64,000 bases of DNA. Source: Enchytraeus crypticus. Its lineage: Eukaryota > Annelida > Clitellata > Enchytraeida > Enchytraeidae. The notes under the pieces were generated by a model. The model saw only the letters and a list, made by a program, of their open reading frames with translations. It was not told the DNA's origin and made no database searches. Every line of letters starts with the position of its first letter. Position 1 is the first letter of the stretch. Positions 12,011 to 23,423 of this stretch are shown here, piece after piece. The translations under genes were made by a program, and so were the position numbers. The DNA is taken from assembly GCA_905160935.1 (NCBI GenBank), contig CAJHZI010000627.1, positions 97,029 to 161,028 on the forward strand. The letters run 5' to 3'.

Positions 12011-12682
12011 CTAACCCAACCTAAACCCTCCCATTCCTGCCATACTCCCCATACTTCCCCACCCTCCATCATCTCTATCCCTCCCCCGGCCCCCACCCCT
12101 ACCACCACCCCTACGACCTCGACTGAACCCCGGTTCACTCGACTTCTTCTCCCACCTGGATGCCATGTCGTACAGCTCCGGTGGGACTTCCTGTTCTGCC
12201 TCCTCCAGGATCTTGATCAAATCCCCCGCCTGCCTCCAGTCGCTCCTCGTTATGAACGTGATTGACTCACCTGTTCTCCCGGCACGACCCGTGCGACCAA
12301 CCCTGTGCACATACTCCTCGATGTTGTTGGGAAAGTCGTAGTTGAGCACGTGCGTTATGTCCTTGATGTCGAGGCCTCGCGACGCTACGTCTGTGGCGAT
12401 AAGAACTCTGACCGCGCCAGACTTGAGATCCTCTATCGCCTGTTCTCGGTCGTACTGCTCTCTGCCGCCGTGGATCGACTGAGTGACGATGTCGCTCATC
12501 GCAAAGTCTGCGGCTATGTAGTCGACTGTAGCTTTGCGACTCATGAAGACAATGAGCTTGTCGTCGGGCCCCATGTTCTGAATGATGTCAATGAGCATCT
12601 CTTTCTTCTCGTCCTCCTGAACCATGACGATCGTCTGACGTACAGAGTGGACGGCTCGCAGGTCAAGTGACCCCACACATAC
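12011..12682 (-). CDS. KH-domain DEAD-box RNA helicase, 3' coding exon (helicase domain 2 and RGG tail)
   Basis: Second coding exon of the gene whose 5' coding exon is 13911-16199. It begins after a TAG|GTATGT acceptor and joins in phase 0 to the CAG ending exon 1, giving ...KDPIQ/VCVGSLDL..., the expected DEAD-box sequence at this point. It encodes 223 residues (764-986): motif IV VFMSRK, motif V RGLDIKD (about 865-871) and motif VI HRVGRTGRAG (about 889). The C-terminal tail is Arg/Gly-rich (RGRRGGGRGGGRGRDRDD) and ends MGGFRLG before TAG. The RGG tail is a common RNA-binding and arginine-methylation region; its function here is inferred. Base composition is clearly GC-richer than the flanks, as expected for a conserved exon. 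Confidence 0.93.
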   Translation of the reverse strand, partial: VCVGSLDLRAVHSVRQTIVMVQEDEKKEMLIDIIQNMGPDDKLIVFMSRKATVDYIAADFAMSDIVTQSIHGGREQYDREQAIEDLKSGAVRVLIATDVASRGLDIKDITHVLNYDFPNNIEEYVHRVGRTGRAGRTGESITFITRSDWRQAGDLIKILEEAEQEVPPELYDMASRWEKKSSEPGFSRGRRGGGRGGGRGRDRDDGGWGSMGSMAGMGGFRLG

Positions 12683-13085
12683 CTACACATTCAAGCACAC
12701 TCATACTAGAACATATATACAAACACTTCAGAGACCCCACACGTACTTACACATACAAACACATTCATACTAGAACATATACACTACCACTTGAGAGATA
12801 CTACACATACCTACACATACAAACACACTCACATTAGAACATATATATGACCACTTGAGAGATCCTACACATACAAACACATTTAGAACATATACACTAC
12901 CACTTGAGAGATACTACACATACCTACACATACAAACAAACACACTGGAACATATATACAAACACTTGACAGATCCTACACATACCTACATACAAAACAT
13001 GCTCACACTAAAATATTATACAACATATAATACACAGAAACACACATGTACGTTTACACATATAAAACTACTTTAGAGATCCTGT
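12673..13085. repeat. Minisatellite in the helicase intron, overlapping the 3' splice site
   Basis: About six degenerate units of roughly 55-68 bp built from CCTACACATACCTACACATA, AACACACTC, AGAACATATA and CACTTGAGAGAT blocks. The first unit overlaps the exon edge: GACCCCACACATAC at 12669-12682 is the exon start on the minus strand, and a near copy (GACCCCACACGTAC) recurs at 12733. Several units therefore carry acceptor-like TAG|GTATGTG on the minus strand. Confidence 0.8.
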
Positions 13086-13910
13086 ACATACCAACACACA
13101 CTTTATATAAAATGCATACAATTACACACATCCGACAAAGAAATCCTATGCATATATATTTTTATCACAGCAGACTCAAGGCAGACTTTACATCAATATA
13201 AATGAATAATGTTGTATACAGCCTATATAATTATATAAATTATAACGCAAAAAATTTTACTACTCAAATAAATATATATACGATTTAGATAGTAACAAAA
13301 AAAAAAGATCAATTGAAGAGATGACAAAAAGGAGATTAAAAATATTTAAAAAAACAAATTAAATTTTCTTAAATGTTTTTATAGCATTTGCAGAAACCTC
13401 AGACATCACTTATTCTGCATCAAGTAAATGTCCAATCTCAATATATACACCAAGTTTTATATTACATACAAGGTAATATGTTGACTAGCATTATTTGATA
13501 CTTCAGTAGAATTTCGTTTAAACTTTTAAAAACGCCTCGATGAGGTCTATCAAGAAAATTGACTTAAGATATCCATGTAGAACACCTGGGCTCTGCAATG
13601 AACATTTACACCAGGTTTTGGCTTTAGAAGACTACCTCAGTACCTGTGAATCTTCTCGAAAAACTGACATGGTTAAGTCTGTGCATCAGAATCAATTTTC
13701 AGATCAATTGCTCACTAGGAGTAAATTAATGATACACAGTTTAATCCACAGACTTGCTATAGTAAAATGAATGAAAAAGGAAGCACATTTTACTGGAAAT
13801 GATAAAATTGATACTATAAAAAGTTTAAGCTTCTTTTCATCGCAATACGTAAAAATTAATGGATCCAGTAAATCTAAATAATTTTTAATGATATCACAGA
13901 GACAACGAAC
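13086..13910 (-). other. Intron of the helicase gene (5' part)
   Basis: Single coding-region intron, with donor CAG|GTTCGT at 13911/13910 and acceptor TAG|GTATGT at 12683/12682. The exon 1 frame reads on into the intron until 13704, so the run-on ORF overstates the protein. No other exon is seen inside. Confidence 0.85.
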
Positions 13911-16199
13911 CTGTATCGGGTCCTTCATGAATGACTCGGCTAGACGTCTCACGTCAGGCGGCCAAGTGGCACTAGTCATGATCGTTTGTCTATCGGGTCG
14001 AATGTCGATCAGTATCTTACGTATCTCAGGTTCAAACCCCAGATCAAGCATCCTGTCCGCCTCGTCAAGAACAAGATATGTGACGGTCTTTACGTCCACG
14101 ATGCCGTTCTGGATAAGATCATTGAGCCTCCCAGGTGTCGCCACAATGATCTCAACTCCCTGCGTTACGACGTTTATCTGCTCACGTCGATTTCCCCCGC
14201 CGTACACGCACACGCACTTGATTCCCCTGTAGCTGTACTTCTTCACCTCCTCTTCGATCTGAAGCGCCAGTTCTCTCGTCGGAGATAGAACGAGAACAGT
14301 GGGCCCGCCACGATTCTCTCTCGGCGTCGGCTGACCCTCGATGTGGATGAAAGCCGGCAGAATAAACGCGAGAGTTTTGCCAGTGCCAGTCTGAGCGATA
14401 CCAATCAAATCCATTCCACTGAGTGCTACCGGCCAAGCCTGCATCTGTATCGGCGACGGCTGCTTGAATCCATTTCGTTTTAATTCATTCAGGATCTCCG
14501 GAAAGTGGCTGAATGCTTCGTCGAAAGTACTCACCGGGTTGGGTATGTAAACGTTGTCGAGAGTAGAGTTCGGCGAGTCGACCATTATGTTGTTATTTTC
14601 CTTTCTGATCTTAAGAACTTGTTCATGGGTCAAATTAGCCACCCTTGGATCCTCCACATAGAAATTCTTTTTGATTTCGGCAAATTTAGACCATTTTTCA
14701 GCACGATATTTTTCACATTCAATGCGAAGAGCATTCCAATCGATTACCACTTCTGACGAGTTAAAATTACCCGTATTCTGATTGGAGAAAGACTTACTAG
14801 GATCTTGAGTCGAAGATGGTCCCGAAGCTGAATTGGAATCATGAGATACTTCTTGGTTTCTAAACCCTGAGAATCCATTTGAATCCCCGGCATTAATGTC
14901 ATTGCTTTTCCTGCAGCCTCCTCTTTGTTGAGAATTCTGAATGCTTTCATTGATCATTTCTAGGGCAATTCTTCTCTGCTCCTGTGTGCCTGAAATTGTA
15001 ACACTAGTTGACACAGAGCAATTCTCTCGTCTCGGCACATCCACTCTGGCACCACTCTTTTCTCGTATTTCCCGAATTCGTGAACCAGCTGTGCCAACTA
15101 TCCTTGCTGCCTGCCATGATTCTACATCGACAAATTCTGAATCAATTGGCGAATCTCCGCCAGAATGATGCGATCCACCTTCACTCCACTTTGTATTGAC
15201 TCTGTTTCCAACATTGTCGCCAATACTGTCAGCACTTCTGCTATTATGCCAAGCGCGATCAGATTGTTCGGCATTTCGCTCGCTATTCCAATGCGAATTA
15301 CCCGAATTACCTCCATGATTGGTAAATCTAGAATTAGTAAACGTCACTTCGGCCCTACCAGTGTGATCATCGCGAGTTGCAGCGTTATCCCAGTCGTCCT
15401 CCGACGTTCCGCCCCTAGAAAAATTGTTCTGATTTGAATGCGCGCCACCTCTGTTTCTCTCATGCATATTAGAATCACCGTGCCTTGCTTTTTCATAACC
15501 GTCATTTCTGTAGCCTCTCTTCTCTTGCTCTTCCTCTATTATCCTCCTCAGTTCAATTTCTGCTTTCTCGATACCATCCTTTGATCCGGTTATTGTAGCC
15601 GATCCAGAAGTCTTGTTAACGTCAATGCGGGTTGATGTATTCTGCTGCAGCTCCCTTATAGTTGCCCCACCTTTTCCAAAAACGGCACCAAGACAATGGG
15701 GAGGAATATCCATAACGGATGAGTTTTCGCCATCTCTGCGAAAATTTCCTCTCTCGTGCTTACCATCAGTAGAAAATGTTCTTGAATCACTACGCTCACC
15801 AAACTTACCTGTTGACTCTTTACTGTCTCCAAAAGTGGATTGACCGAAATTTTGGCTCGGTCCTCGCTTTTCTCCAAACTTAGAAAATCCAGAATTGGAA
15901 TTAGAAAAGCCAGATTCACCGGATCCAAAACCACTGCCATTGCTATAATTTGCAGCACTAGAAAAGGTTCTGCTTGAAGTGTCTTCATAGCTAAACTTTG
16001 CGCTCGAACTTCCAAAATTTGCATTTGAAGCACTAACACCACCACTATTCAAGCTGGAAGAGACAAATCCACCAGCTTTGGAATTGTAGGCATTTGTGGC
16101 AGGGGGATCCCAGTCTTCCTCCTCCTCGAAGGTGCTGCTCTGCTTATCAAAGCCACCAGACGAGCCTCCACCAAACCATGCACCATTTCCTCTTGACAT
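13911..16199 (-). CDS. DDX43: KH-domain DEAD-box RNA helicase, 5' coding exon (DDX43/DDX53-like)
   Basis: ATP-dependent RNA helicase of the DEAD-box superfamily (SF2). The start is the ATG at 16199-16197; the frame reads upstream only to a non-ATG codon. Exon 1 gives 763 residues. Residues 1-160 are Ser/Gly/Phe/Asn-rich and low-complexity. KH1 is about 162-226 with the GKGG loop, and KH2 about 354-424 with a GTAG loop. The helicase core follows: Q motif (PSPIQMQAWP), motif I AQTGTGKT (about 602), Ia PTRELALQ, TPGRL, DEAD (about 712) and SAT (about 742). All catalytic motifs are intact. With exon 2 the protein is 986 residues, well above the roughly 650 of human DDX43, which has one KH domain. 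The second KH domain and long disordered N-terminus are the unusual parts. DDX43 relatives act in germline RNA metabolism; that role is inferred. A vasa or DDX5-type helicase is less likely because of the KH domains. Confidence 0.92.
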
Positions 16200-17637
16200 G
16201 ACAAACAAATCAGAAATATTTTCTCTTGTAAATCTTAACAGAAATCTGAAATGACAAATGGCATGGTCCAGGATTAATATTAATAATTACAAGATTATAT
16301 ATTAAGTTTCAATATATAATCATTTTATAATGGCATGCCACTCAAATACGAAAAGAATAAGTATATATCTTATCACGATCATCGTTAATATTAAAAGAGA
16401 AGTACTATATGGCATAAGCATATACGTGTATAATATATGCACATACATATTTATATAATAGAAATATGTGTGTGTTCGTGAACATTGTGTGCGTGTGTAT
16501 ACAGCTACTGCAGTTAATACAGTACTGATTAGTCAATAAAATTCTCAATAAAAATCATACATTTTCACAGTGTTTACTTTCTTTAAAATTAGACTATGAT
16601 ATTATATTTAACCATATATAGGTTTATATATTATGTTATCAACAAGCCTACAAGTTATCTGTATACATTCTGCTATTTTCCTGAGCCGTCACTTTCCATG
16701 ACACCCATCACATTCAAGCTTCCAGGAATTTATGCCACATCTTACCTATACTCTAGTATACATATAAAATAATAAAGAACTTCACAGTTTGTAACTCAAA
16801 ATTAGGAAACATCTGTAAAAGATAGTATACACTCTGGTAAACAAGTATTTGGTACAGCTACGTGAATTGATCTACAAATAAGTGACGATTAGCCTACTTC
16901 TATAAAAACTCTAATGACATTAGTATTAACACTACTACTAGTAATATAATTTTAAATTAACAAAAATATTAAAAATTAAATGTTCAGATTTTCTTTGCAT
17001 TGATTTACATAAATACACAAAAACTTCAATTGCAATTGTAGCCTATATTTCCGAATATCAAGCGTTAATAAATTTAATTAGAAAATTATTGTAACAAACT
17101 TAAATACCTATTAGTGGCTAATTTCGAAACTCATGGAAAACTTTTCCTAACAATTGTTGCTATTTCAACTATTTGAGCTCATTATCCAGTATCCAAATTC
17201 ATATAAAGAAATATCAACTATTTATGTACTAATAATGTTAACGTCGTATAAACTTCATACGAAAAGCGTAAAATTATTATAGATATTAGATACGAATATA
17301 AATAACATTTATATCAAACCTCGCTAACAATGATCACTTCCGTTGAAAATGAAACCGAGAGCAAAACAATAACAGTGATAACACCTCTCAAAATTACAAC
17401 TGCCGAAAATTTAAACTGGAATATCACTGTTGGCATAATTCGATCAATCAAAATACTAATTAAAGTGCCACTCAGTACAGTGGAGTACGCAGACACGTTT
17501 AATAAAGGTGCGCAAAATTTTCCTCTTTCATGGGTCCAGGATGATACGATCACGGAAATTATATTTCAATGGACAAATTGATTGGAGTGTCTCAGTGTTA
17601 GCAAATATGCATATCTCTCTATCTCTGTCTCTCTCTC
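16200..17637 (-). promoter_or_regulatory. Upstream region of the helicase gene (5' UTR/promoter inferred)
   Basis: AT-rich DNA directly 5' of the helicase ATG on the minus strand. Transcription start and TATA element cannot be assigned. Within it, 17314-17581 is open on both strands for about 80 codons, with better-balanced composition than its surroundings; no protein family is recognised, and it could be a 5' UTR exon or chance. Confidence 0.3.
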
Positions 17638-17638
17638 T

Positions 17639-18312
17639 TAGTGCACTGCCTACTGGCAGGTCCATGGTACATAACGCCTCCACTCTTCTCTGTCTTCCGC
17701 CTTCCTCTTTCACATATGATTGGGTCTTTAAATCATCTAACATATCTAATCTCGGCCTGCCCCTGCCTCTTTTTTTCCTTCCATTCTACCTTCTATGACC
17801 TCTTTTAATAGACCTTCCCCCTTAGAATGTGTCCTATCCATATCTTCTTTCTACTTCTTAATACATTTATCACTGTTATCTGTGCCAACTCTCTCCAGGA
17901 CTTCCTCATTTGTAACCTTTTGTCCAGCTAATACTAATCCATTTTCTCAAATTCCACATTTCCAATGCCTCCAGTTTCCTAATATCTTCCTTTCTTAAGG
18001 TCCATGTTTCACATCCATATAATAGCGTGGTCCAAACCAAAGTTTTCACTATCTTTATCTTTGTGTCTGTCTTTAGACATTTTGTTAATAGTTCTTTTCT
18101 ACTACCAAAGGCCGCTTTTGCTTGTGCAATCCTACTGCATATTTCTCTCACATTTCCCATCATCGGTTATAGTATGGCCCAAATATTTGAAACTCCTTAC
18201 CTGTTCCAATCTCGTACCATTTATTGTGATATTAACTTCACCTTTATTATTGGACACTCTCATAACCTTGGTCTTTTTTATATTAATCTTCATATCTTCA
18301 TATGCATATATT
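17639..18312 (-). pseudogene. LINE-B ORF2 C-terminal fragment and 3' end
   Basis: On the minus strand it encodes NIKKTKVMRVSNNKGEVNIT, then EQVRSFKYLGHTITDDGKCE, AFGSRKELLTKCLKTDTKIK, WTTLLYGCETWTLRKEDIRK and the RGRPRLG/MLDDLK tail, a standard C-terminal reverse transcriptase region of non-LTR elements. Frameshifts break it. The 3' tip (GCACTGCCTACTGGCAGGTC on the plus strand) abuts a (TC)n tract. It is 5'-truncated near 18312. Confidence 0.75.
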
Positions 18313-18600
18313 GGCCACAAAATTAAACACTTGATGCATAAGTTTGAAGTTATGTTAGCTCTAAAATTCAAGTAAATGTTGTGAGCAGAGCAGTTATAGT
18401 GAAATGTGTAAATTAAATAGAACTTCAACTAGATGAAACTTGTTACAATAACTAGCCCTGCTGTCATCTTGAGGTCCATCCGGACCTCAGTGCACATTCT
18501 TTGTAAAATTGTACGTGCTACGGTAAAGTATCGTTTCTTTCTCGTCACCCGTTTCCAACCCGTTGGCAAATATTTTTGTTTGCATAGTAGCAACAACAAC

Positions 18601-18602
<2 letters not shown>

Positions 18603-18676
<74 letters not shown>
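18603..18676. repeat. (TA)n microsatellite
   Basis: Pure TA run. The following 18677-18737 (GATGCCCATGATAACATTGT, then GCACTGAGTAATAAAG) resembles repeat delta at 48897 and 61955. Confidence 0.95.
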
Positions 18677-18679
<3 letters not shown>

Positions 18680-18744
18680 CAGGGCCTACTACTGATGCCC
18701 ATGATAACATTGTGCACTGAGTAATAAAGTTTCGGAGTTTTAAA

Positions 18745-18832
18745 CGTCCCTCGTGGTGACGAGCCCTCGTCCCTCGTGGTGACGAGCCCTCGTCCCTCGT
18801 GATGACGGGTCTTCGTACCTCGTGGCTATACA
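18745..18832. repeat. 23-bp tandem repeat
   Basis: About 3.7 copies of CGTCCCTCGTGGTGACGAGC plus CCT, the first two identical. The unit contains the self-complementary CTCGTGGTGACGAG. Both strands are open because of the repeat; no gene is implied. Confidence 0.85.
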
Positions 18833-18894
18833 CAGATGCTCGACCTGCTCCTTGGAGAGGAGATTAGCTATAGTTGGCCCATACGTCACATTGG

Positions 18895-19112
18895 TGATTG
18901 CTACAAAACGTTTTATCACCACATCACTTATCACCATACCTCTGATCACTTCACTACCCACCAACCCACCTCTATGGCCACTCTACCATCTACCACCCCA
19001 CTCCTTATTACACCCCTCACCACCTCACTCCTGATCACACCGCCCATCAACCTACCCCTGGCCACTCTGACCATCACCACCTCAATTTTCACAAATCTTC
19101 CACCACCGCCAT
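18895..19112. repeat. CA/CT-rich low-complexity tract
   Basis: Degenerate CATCACCACCTCACTCC-type units with strand asymmetry (very few G on the plus strand), lying between the 23-bp repeat and the telomere-like tract. Confidence 0.7.
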
Positions 19113-19171
19113 GGACTCCAGCAACTAGTCAAGCGAGTCCAGTGTTTCCCGCAAACTGGTATTCCAACTAC

Positions 19172-19507
19172 CTAGGGTTAGGGTTAAGGTTAGGGTTAGG
19201 TGAGGGTTAGGTTGAGGTTAGGGTTGGGCTTAGGGTTAGGGTTTGAGTTAGGTTAGGGTTATGGCTAGGGTTATGGTTAGGGTTAGGGTTAAGGTTAGGG
19301 TTATGGTTATGGTTATGGTTAGGCTTAGGGTTAGGTTAGGGTTAGGGTTTGGTTTAGGTTATGGTTAGGGTTAGGTTTAGGTTAAAGTAAGGGTTAGGGT
19401 TAAGATTAGGTTTGGGTTATTGTTAGGTTAGGGTAAGGGTAAGGGTTGGGTTATGGTTAGGGTTAGGTTAAGGGTTAGGGTTAGGATTAGGATTAGGGTC
19501 AGGGTTA
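19172..19507. repeat. Interstitial telomere-like (TTAGGG)n tract
   Basis: About 335 bp of GGTTAGGGTTAGG-type sequence with frequent TTAGG, TTATGG, TTAAGG and GTTGGG variants. The hexamer is the animal telomere repeat. The degeneracy argues for an old internal tract, not a live chromosome end. Confidence 0.9.
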
Positions 19508-20316
19508 GTGATTAGCAATCAAGCCACCAAATCACCCATTACAGCATAGAGTACCGAAGCCGTTAATATCTTAATTAGAAATGAAATTGAGAATAGCCAT
19601 AATGATAATTAAATTTAAACATTTTTAAAAATACTTGCAAGCAGTTTTCTAAAATTTTCTTTTGAGAGATATTAAATGTAATAATGTGCACATAGACCTA
19701 ATTATTATGACAGCCTTTAGCTTTATTATTGTTTTTCATGTATTATATAGCCTATCCCTAGTAATATTATTCTATCTATCTTTCAGCAGCAGTAAAAATA
19801 ATCTCAAAATTAAGCCTTTAAAATTATTGATGACAGTATATAGTTTTTATTCTAAACTTAATATTCGGTGCGTATAGGCCGACGTGTAGACTGCATTTAC
19901 ACAATCAATCAATATCAAGAAGAATTTAACATCTGGTTTCTAGCCATTAGGCAATGTCAGGGACGTCTCTTGCAGACTCTATACATGTACAATTAAGCGC
20001 CAAAGTACCACGAGATGACGACTGAGTACAAAGAGAGCACAATAGAAAGCGAGATCAAAACAATGCAAGTCCATGTTCCAAAGCAAGCTGGTCAAAATTT
20101 AGACCTATGGAGGAAAGAGATGGGCTTTTGGCTTGCAAAAGGAAAGTACCAATACAATTGGTAGACCTAACTGTACATCAAGAACACTGAACACTGAGTT
20201 CAAAAGCACCTGGAAGAATTGCACTTTGGCCTACAGGAATATAGTCCGCCCTCTTAGTTTCAATTGACAACTTTGGCTGGTCGATTATTTGGATCATTCA
20301 CGGCGATGGTTGGAAT

Positions 20317-21117
20317 CAGTGGCGGATCCAGGGGGGCCCAGGGGGCCCCCCTGGATCCGCCACGGATTTCAAACATCGAAAACCCTTAGGACCATCGAAA
20401 AAAAAATTAAACTATATTTTCATTGTTTCTATGGCACTTTCGATGTGCAAATATGTTTGTAAGGGAAATGGTTGGAGGGGGAGGGGTATGAGAAGGTACT
20501 CAGTGTTCATTAGCCCGATTTATTTTCAAATATGAACTTTATATTAAGTTTAGAATAAGAACTATATACTGTCATCATATTTGATATACTAGGAGCCCAG
20601 TATAATCGAAGGCAGCTCGAAAAATGTTGGCAGTTTCACTAGCTCTCAATTTTCACTTTAACCACTGTATTAGAGGAAAAAGGGTGCAAGTAAAAATGTG
20701 AACTCTGTCCTGGAGCAGTGGTAGCGGGGCGGTATAGGGGGGCTGAAGCCCCTTCAAGACTTGGAGGGGCTTAAGCCCCCCTATACCGTCAAAATTAGGT
20801 TAATTTGCAATTCGTCCAGATCCATTGAGTTTCTTCAGAGGTGAATGAACTAACCTACTTTTTCCAAAACAAATGTAGGATTTTAGACATTTTAGGTTTT
20901 CCTCTGACTTTAGTACATGTATGATGAGGGGGGAGTGGTAAGAACCGGAGATACACACACTCTATGAGCCGAATGCAGTAGGAAAATATATATAGCCCCT
21001 CCTCACAGCATTTTTCTGCTTTCGTCACACGTCCCGAAGAAGGCGGGGCGTAAGCAAAAAATGTGTACACTCCAAAAAAATTCGGCCCTCCTTAAGAAAT
21101 TCCTGGATCCGCACCTG
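20317..21117 (-). mobile_element. Non-autonomous hAT-like element (801 bp) with target duplication
   Basis: Ends CAGTGGCGGATCCAGG and CTGGATCCGCACCTG form terminal inverted repeats. The flanks GTTGGAAT (20309-20316) and GTTGAAAT (21118-21125) are an 8-bp target duplication with one mismatch, as expected for hAT. It has no transposase. Compared with the copy at 34163 it lies in reverse orientation. It carries two internal near-perfect palindromes (20319-20363 and 20730-20788) not present in the sister copies. Confidence 0.85.
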
Positions 21118-21784
21118 GTTGAAATTAAAAGTAAGCCTATTACAGTAATCTGATTCTTTTCTATCTTAGAGGAACTGTTCAGCAGGTGGGATAGAAAAGT
21201 AAGCCTACAGAGGCCTACTATTTTTTCATATTATAATATTAATCAAATCTAAGATTGCGCTCAGTGTCTCAAGGTTCAGTGCTTCGATCGATCCATACAA
21301 TTGAACTCGTAGAGCCTACTTCCATGTATGCTACCCAAAGTGCGACGTCTTAATTTCTGTATGTTACACATATTTAGGCCCCAACTCCCCAAAGGATAGA
21401 ATCATATGCCTATATCAGATCCAACTTTCTCTCTGAATCAAAATTAATTTGTTACTTAAAATGTCAAACTTAATATAATTTCGAACCTGAAAGACGTAGG
21501 TGCTGAGCTAGCCTCGAGTGTTGAGTAGCATTTTGCTACCTAATGTAAGGGTTAGTCATAAGTAGGCCTTATTATTGTTAATATTATTAGTGTTAGTCAC
21601 TACTGCAGGTATAGTATTTTAATTGCAATTTAATGAGTCTATGCTAGGCCTAAATTTTTATTCAATTATGACTACTTAAATGTAAAAAATAAACACATAA
21701 AGTAGACCTATCCTCGCCTAAAATAATTAAACTTAATTTAATTTATTTTAAACGAAATATTACATTTCATATACATGTAGGTAT

Positions 21785-22190
21785 TCTTCTTCTGTGCACT
21801 GCCAAGTGGCAGGTTCAAGGTACATATTCATACTCAAAGTTTGCTCGCTCCATAAGAGCACTTCCTTAGATCAACAAGTTAATCCCTGCACAAAGTCTAT
21901 GCCTTATCCATACCTTATGTAGCCTATAGCTTGGGTAAATTATGGCTTCTGAGGTGGTTTCCCATTGCCTTCCTCAAATAGGTGGATTAATACCATTTAA
22001 TACAGGGGGAAAATATTTCATGGTGAGGTAGGTCCCCTTTTGCCATCCCCAGCTCCTGCCTTTAGTCGCCTCTTACGTACACGCGGCAGATTTTTTCAAC
22101 CATGAAATGGTGAATTAAAGATTTTATTGTTTGCGGTTGCCCTATTCTGCAGTGGTCCAACCACACCCGAGCACAACACGGGGACATATA
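21785..22190 (-). mobile_element. SINE-beta, reverse copy with internal insertion
   Basis: The plus strand shows the tail (GTGCACTGCCAAGTGGCAGG) first and the head (GAGCACAACACGGGG) last. About 34 extra bases near 22091-22130, between the GCGGCAGATT and TTGCGGTTGCCC blocks, are absent from other copies. Confidence 0.75.
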
Positions 22191-23185
22191 GGTATTATTT
22201 ATGATATATTACGCATGATATAATATGTTACCCATTATATATTATACAGGTATATTATATATTATATATTATATATTATATATTATATATTATATATTAT
22301 ATATTATATATTATATATTATATATTATATATTATATATTATATATTATATATTATATATTATATATTATATATTATATACTATATATTATATATTATAT
22401 ATTATATATTATATATTATATATTATATATTATATATGATATATGATATATTATATATTATATACTATATATTATATATTATATATTATATACTATATAC
22501 TATATACTATATTATATATATTATATATGATATATTATATATTATATATGATATATTATATATTACATATTACATATTACATATTATATATTATATATTA
22601 TATAATATATATTATATATTATATATTATATACTACATATTATATATTATATATTATATACTATATATTATATATTATATATTATATATTATATATAATA
22701 TATAATATATAATATATTATATATTATATATTATATATTAAATATTATATATTACATATTACATATTACATATTATATATTACATATTACATATTACATA
22801 TTATATATTATATACTATATATTATATATTATATATTATATACTATATATTATATATTATATATTATATATTATATATTATATATTATATATTATATATT
22901 ATATATTATATATTATATATTATATATTATATATTATATACTATATAATATGTATCATATATTATATATTATATATTATATATTACATATGATATATGAT
23001 ATATTTTATATTGTATATTATATATTATACATTATATATTATATATTATATATCATACATTATATATATTATATATTATATAATAGGCCTATATAGGCTA
23101 TATACTGTATTATATATTTTATCTTAGTTTAATAAGGTATAAATACCTGCATATATTATATATTGTATATTAGGCCAATTTCTTA
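22191..23185. repeat. TATATTA array, about 1 kb
   Basis: Long heptamer array beginning within 40 bp of the SINE-beta head. Variant units (TATATGA, TACATAT, TATATAC) are clustered in local runs. Confidence 0.95.
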
Positions 23186-23207
23186 TAGATTATATTTAAT
23201 ATTATTT

Positions 23208-23423
23208 CCCATTTTGTGTCTGGGTTGTTTGAAGAATTGCCCAACCGGTGACTGCAGTTGTCGTAGAAGGCGACTAAAGCACCAAGAGCCACACCAACGT
23301 CAGAAAGAGCATTCGGCTGGTGAGCGCCTAGGCTCCAGAAATTGCTAAAAATATTTGCCTTCTACGACACGGGCAGTCACCGGTTGGTCAATTCTTTAAT
23401 TTACCCGGACACAATACGGGGAA
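23208..23423. repeat. SINE-alpha fold-back (head-to-head inverted copies)
   Basis: 23208-23350 is a plus-strand SINE-alpha head and body (GGGTTGTTTGAAGAATTGCC to AGGCTCCAGAAATTGC). 23356-23423 is the first 68 bp of the same element in reverse. The two heads can pair over most of their length. Confidence 0.75.

Noticed and set aside
12305..12670. 121-codon plus-strand ORF antisense to helicase exon 2
   Set aside because: Shadow of a GC-rich conserved exon on the other strand, with no independent signature. The same applies to plus-strand ORFs within 13888-15843.
13704..13910. C-terminal extension of the helicase exon 1 ORF
   Set aside because: This is intron read-through. The donor CAG|GTTCGT and the downstream exon restore the conserved helicase sequence exactly.
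18429..18833. Overlapping ORFs on both strands through (TA)n and the 23-bp repeat
   Set aside because: Open only because of TA dinucleotides and a 23-bp minisatellite; repeat-derived.
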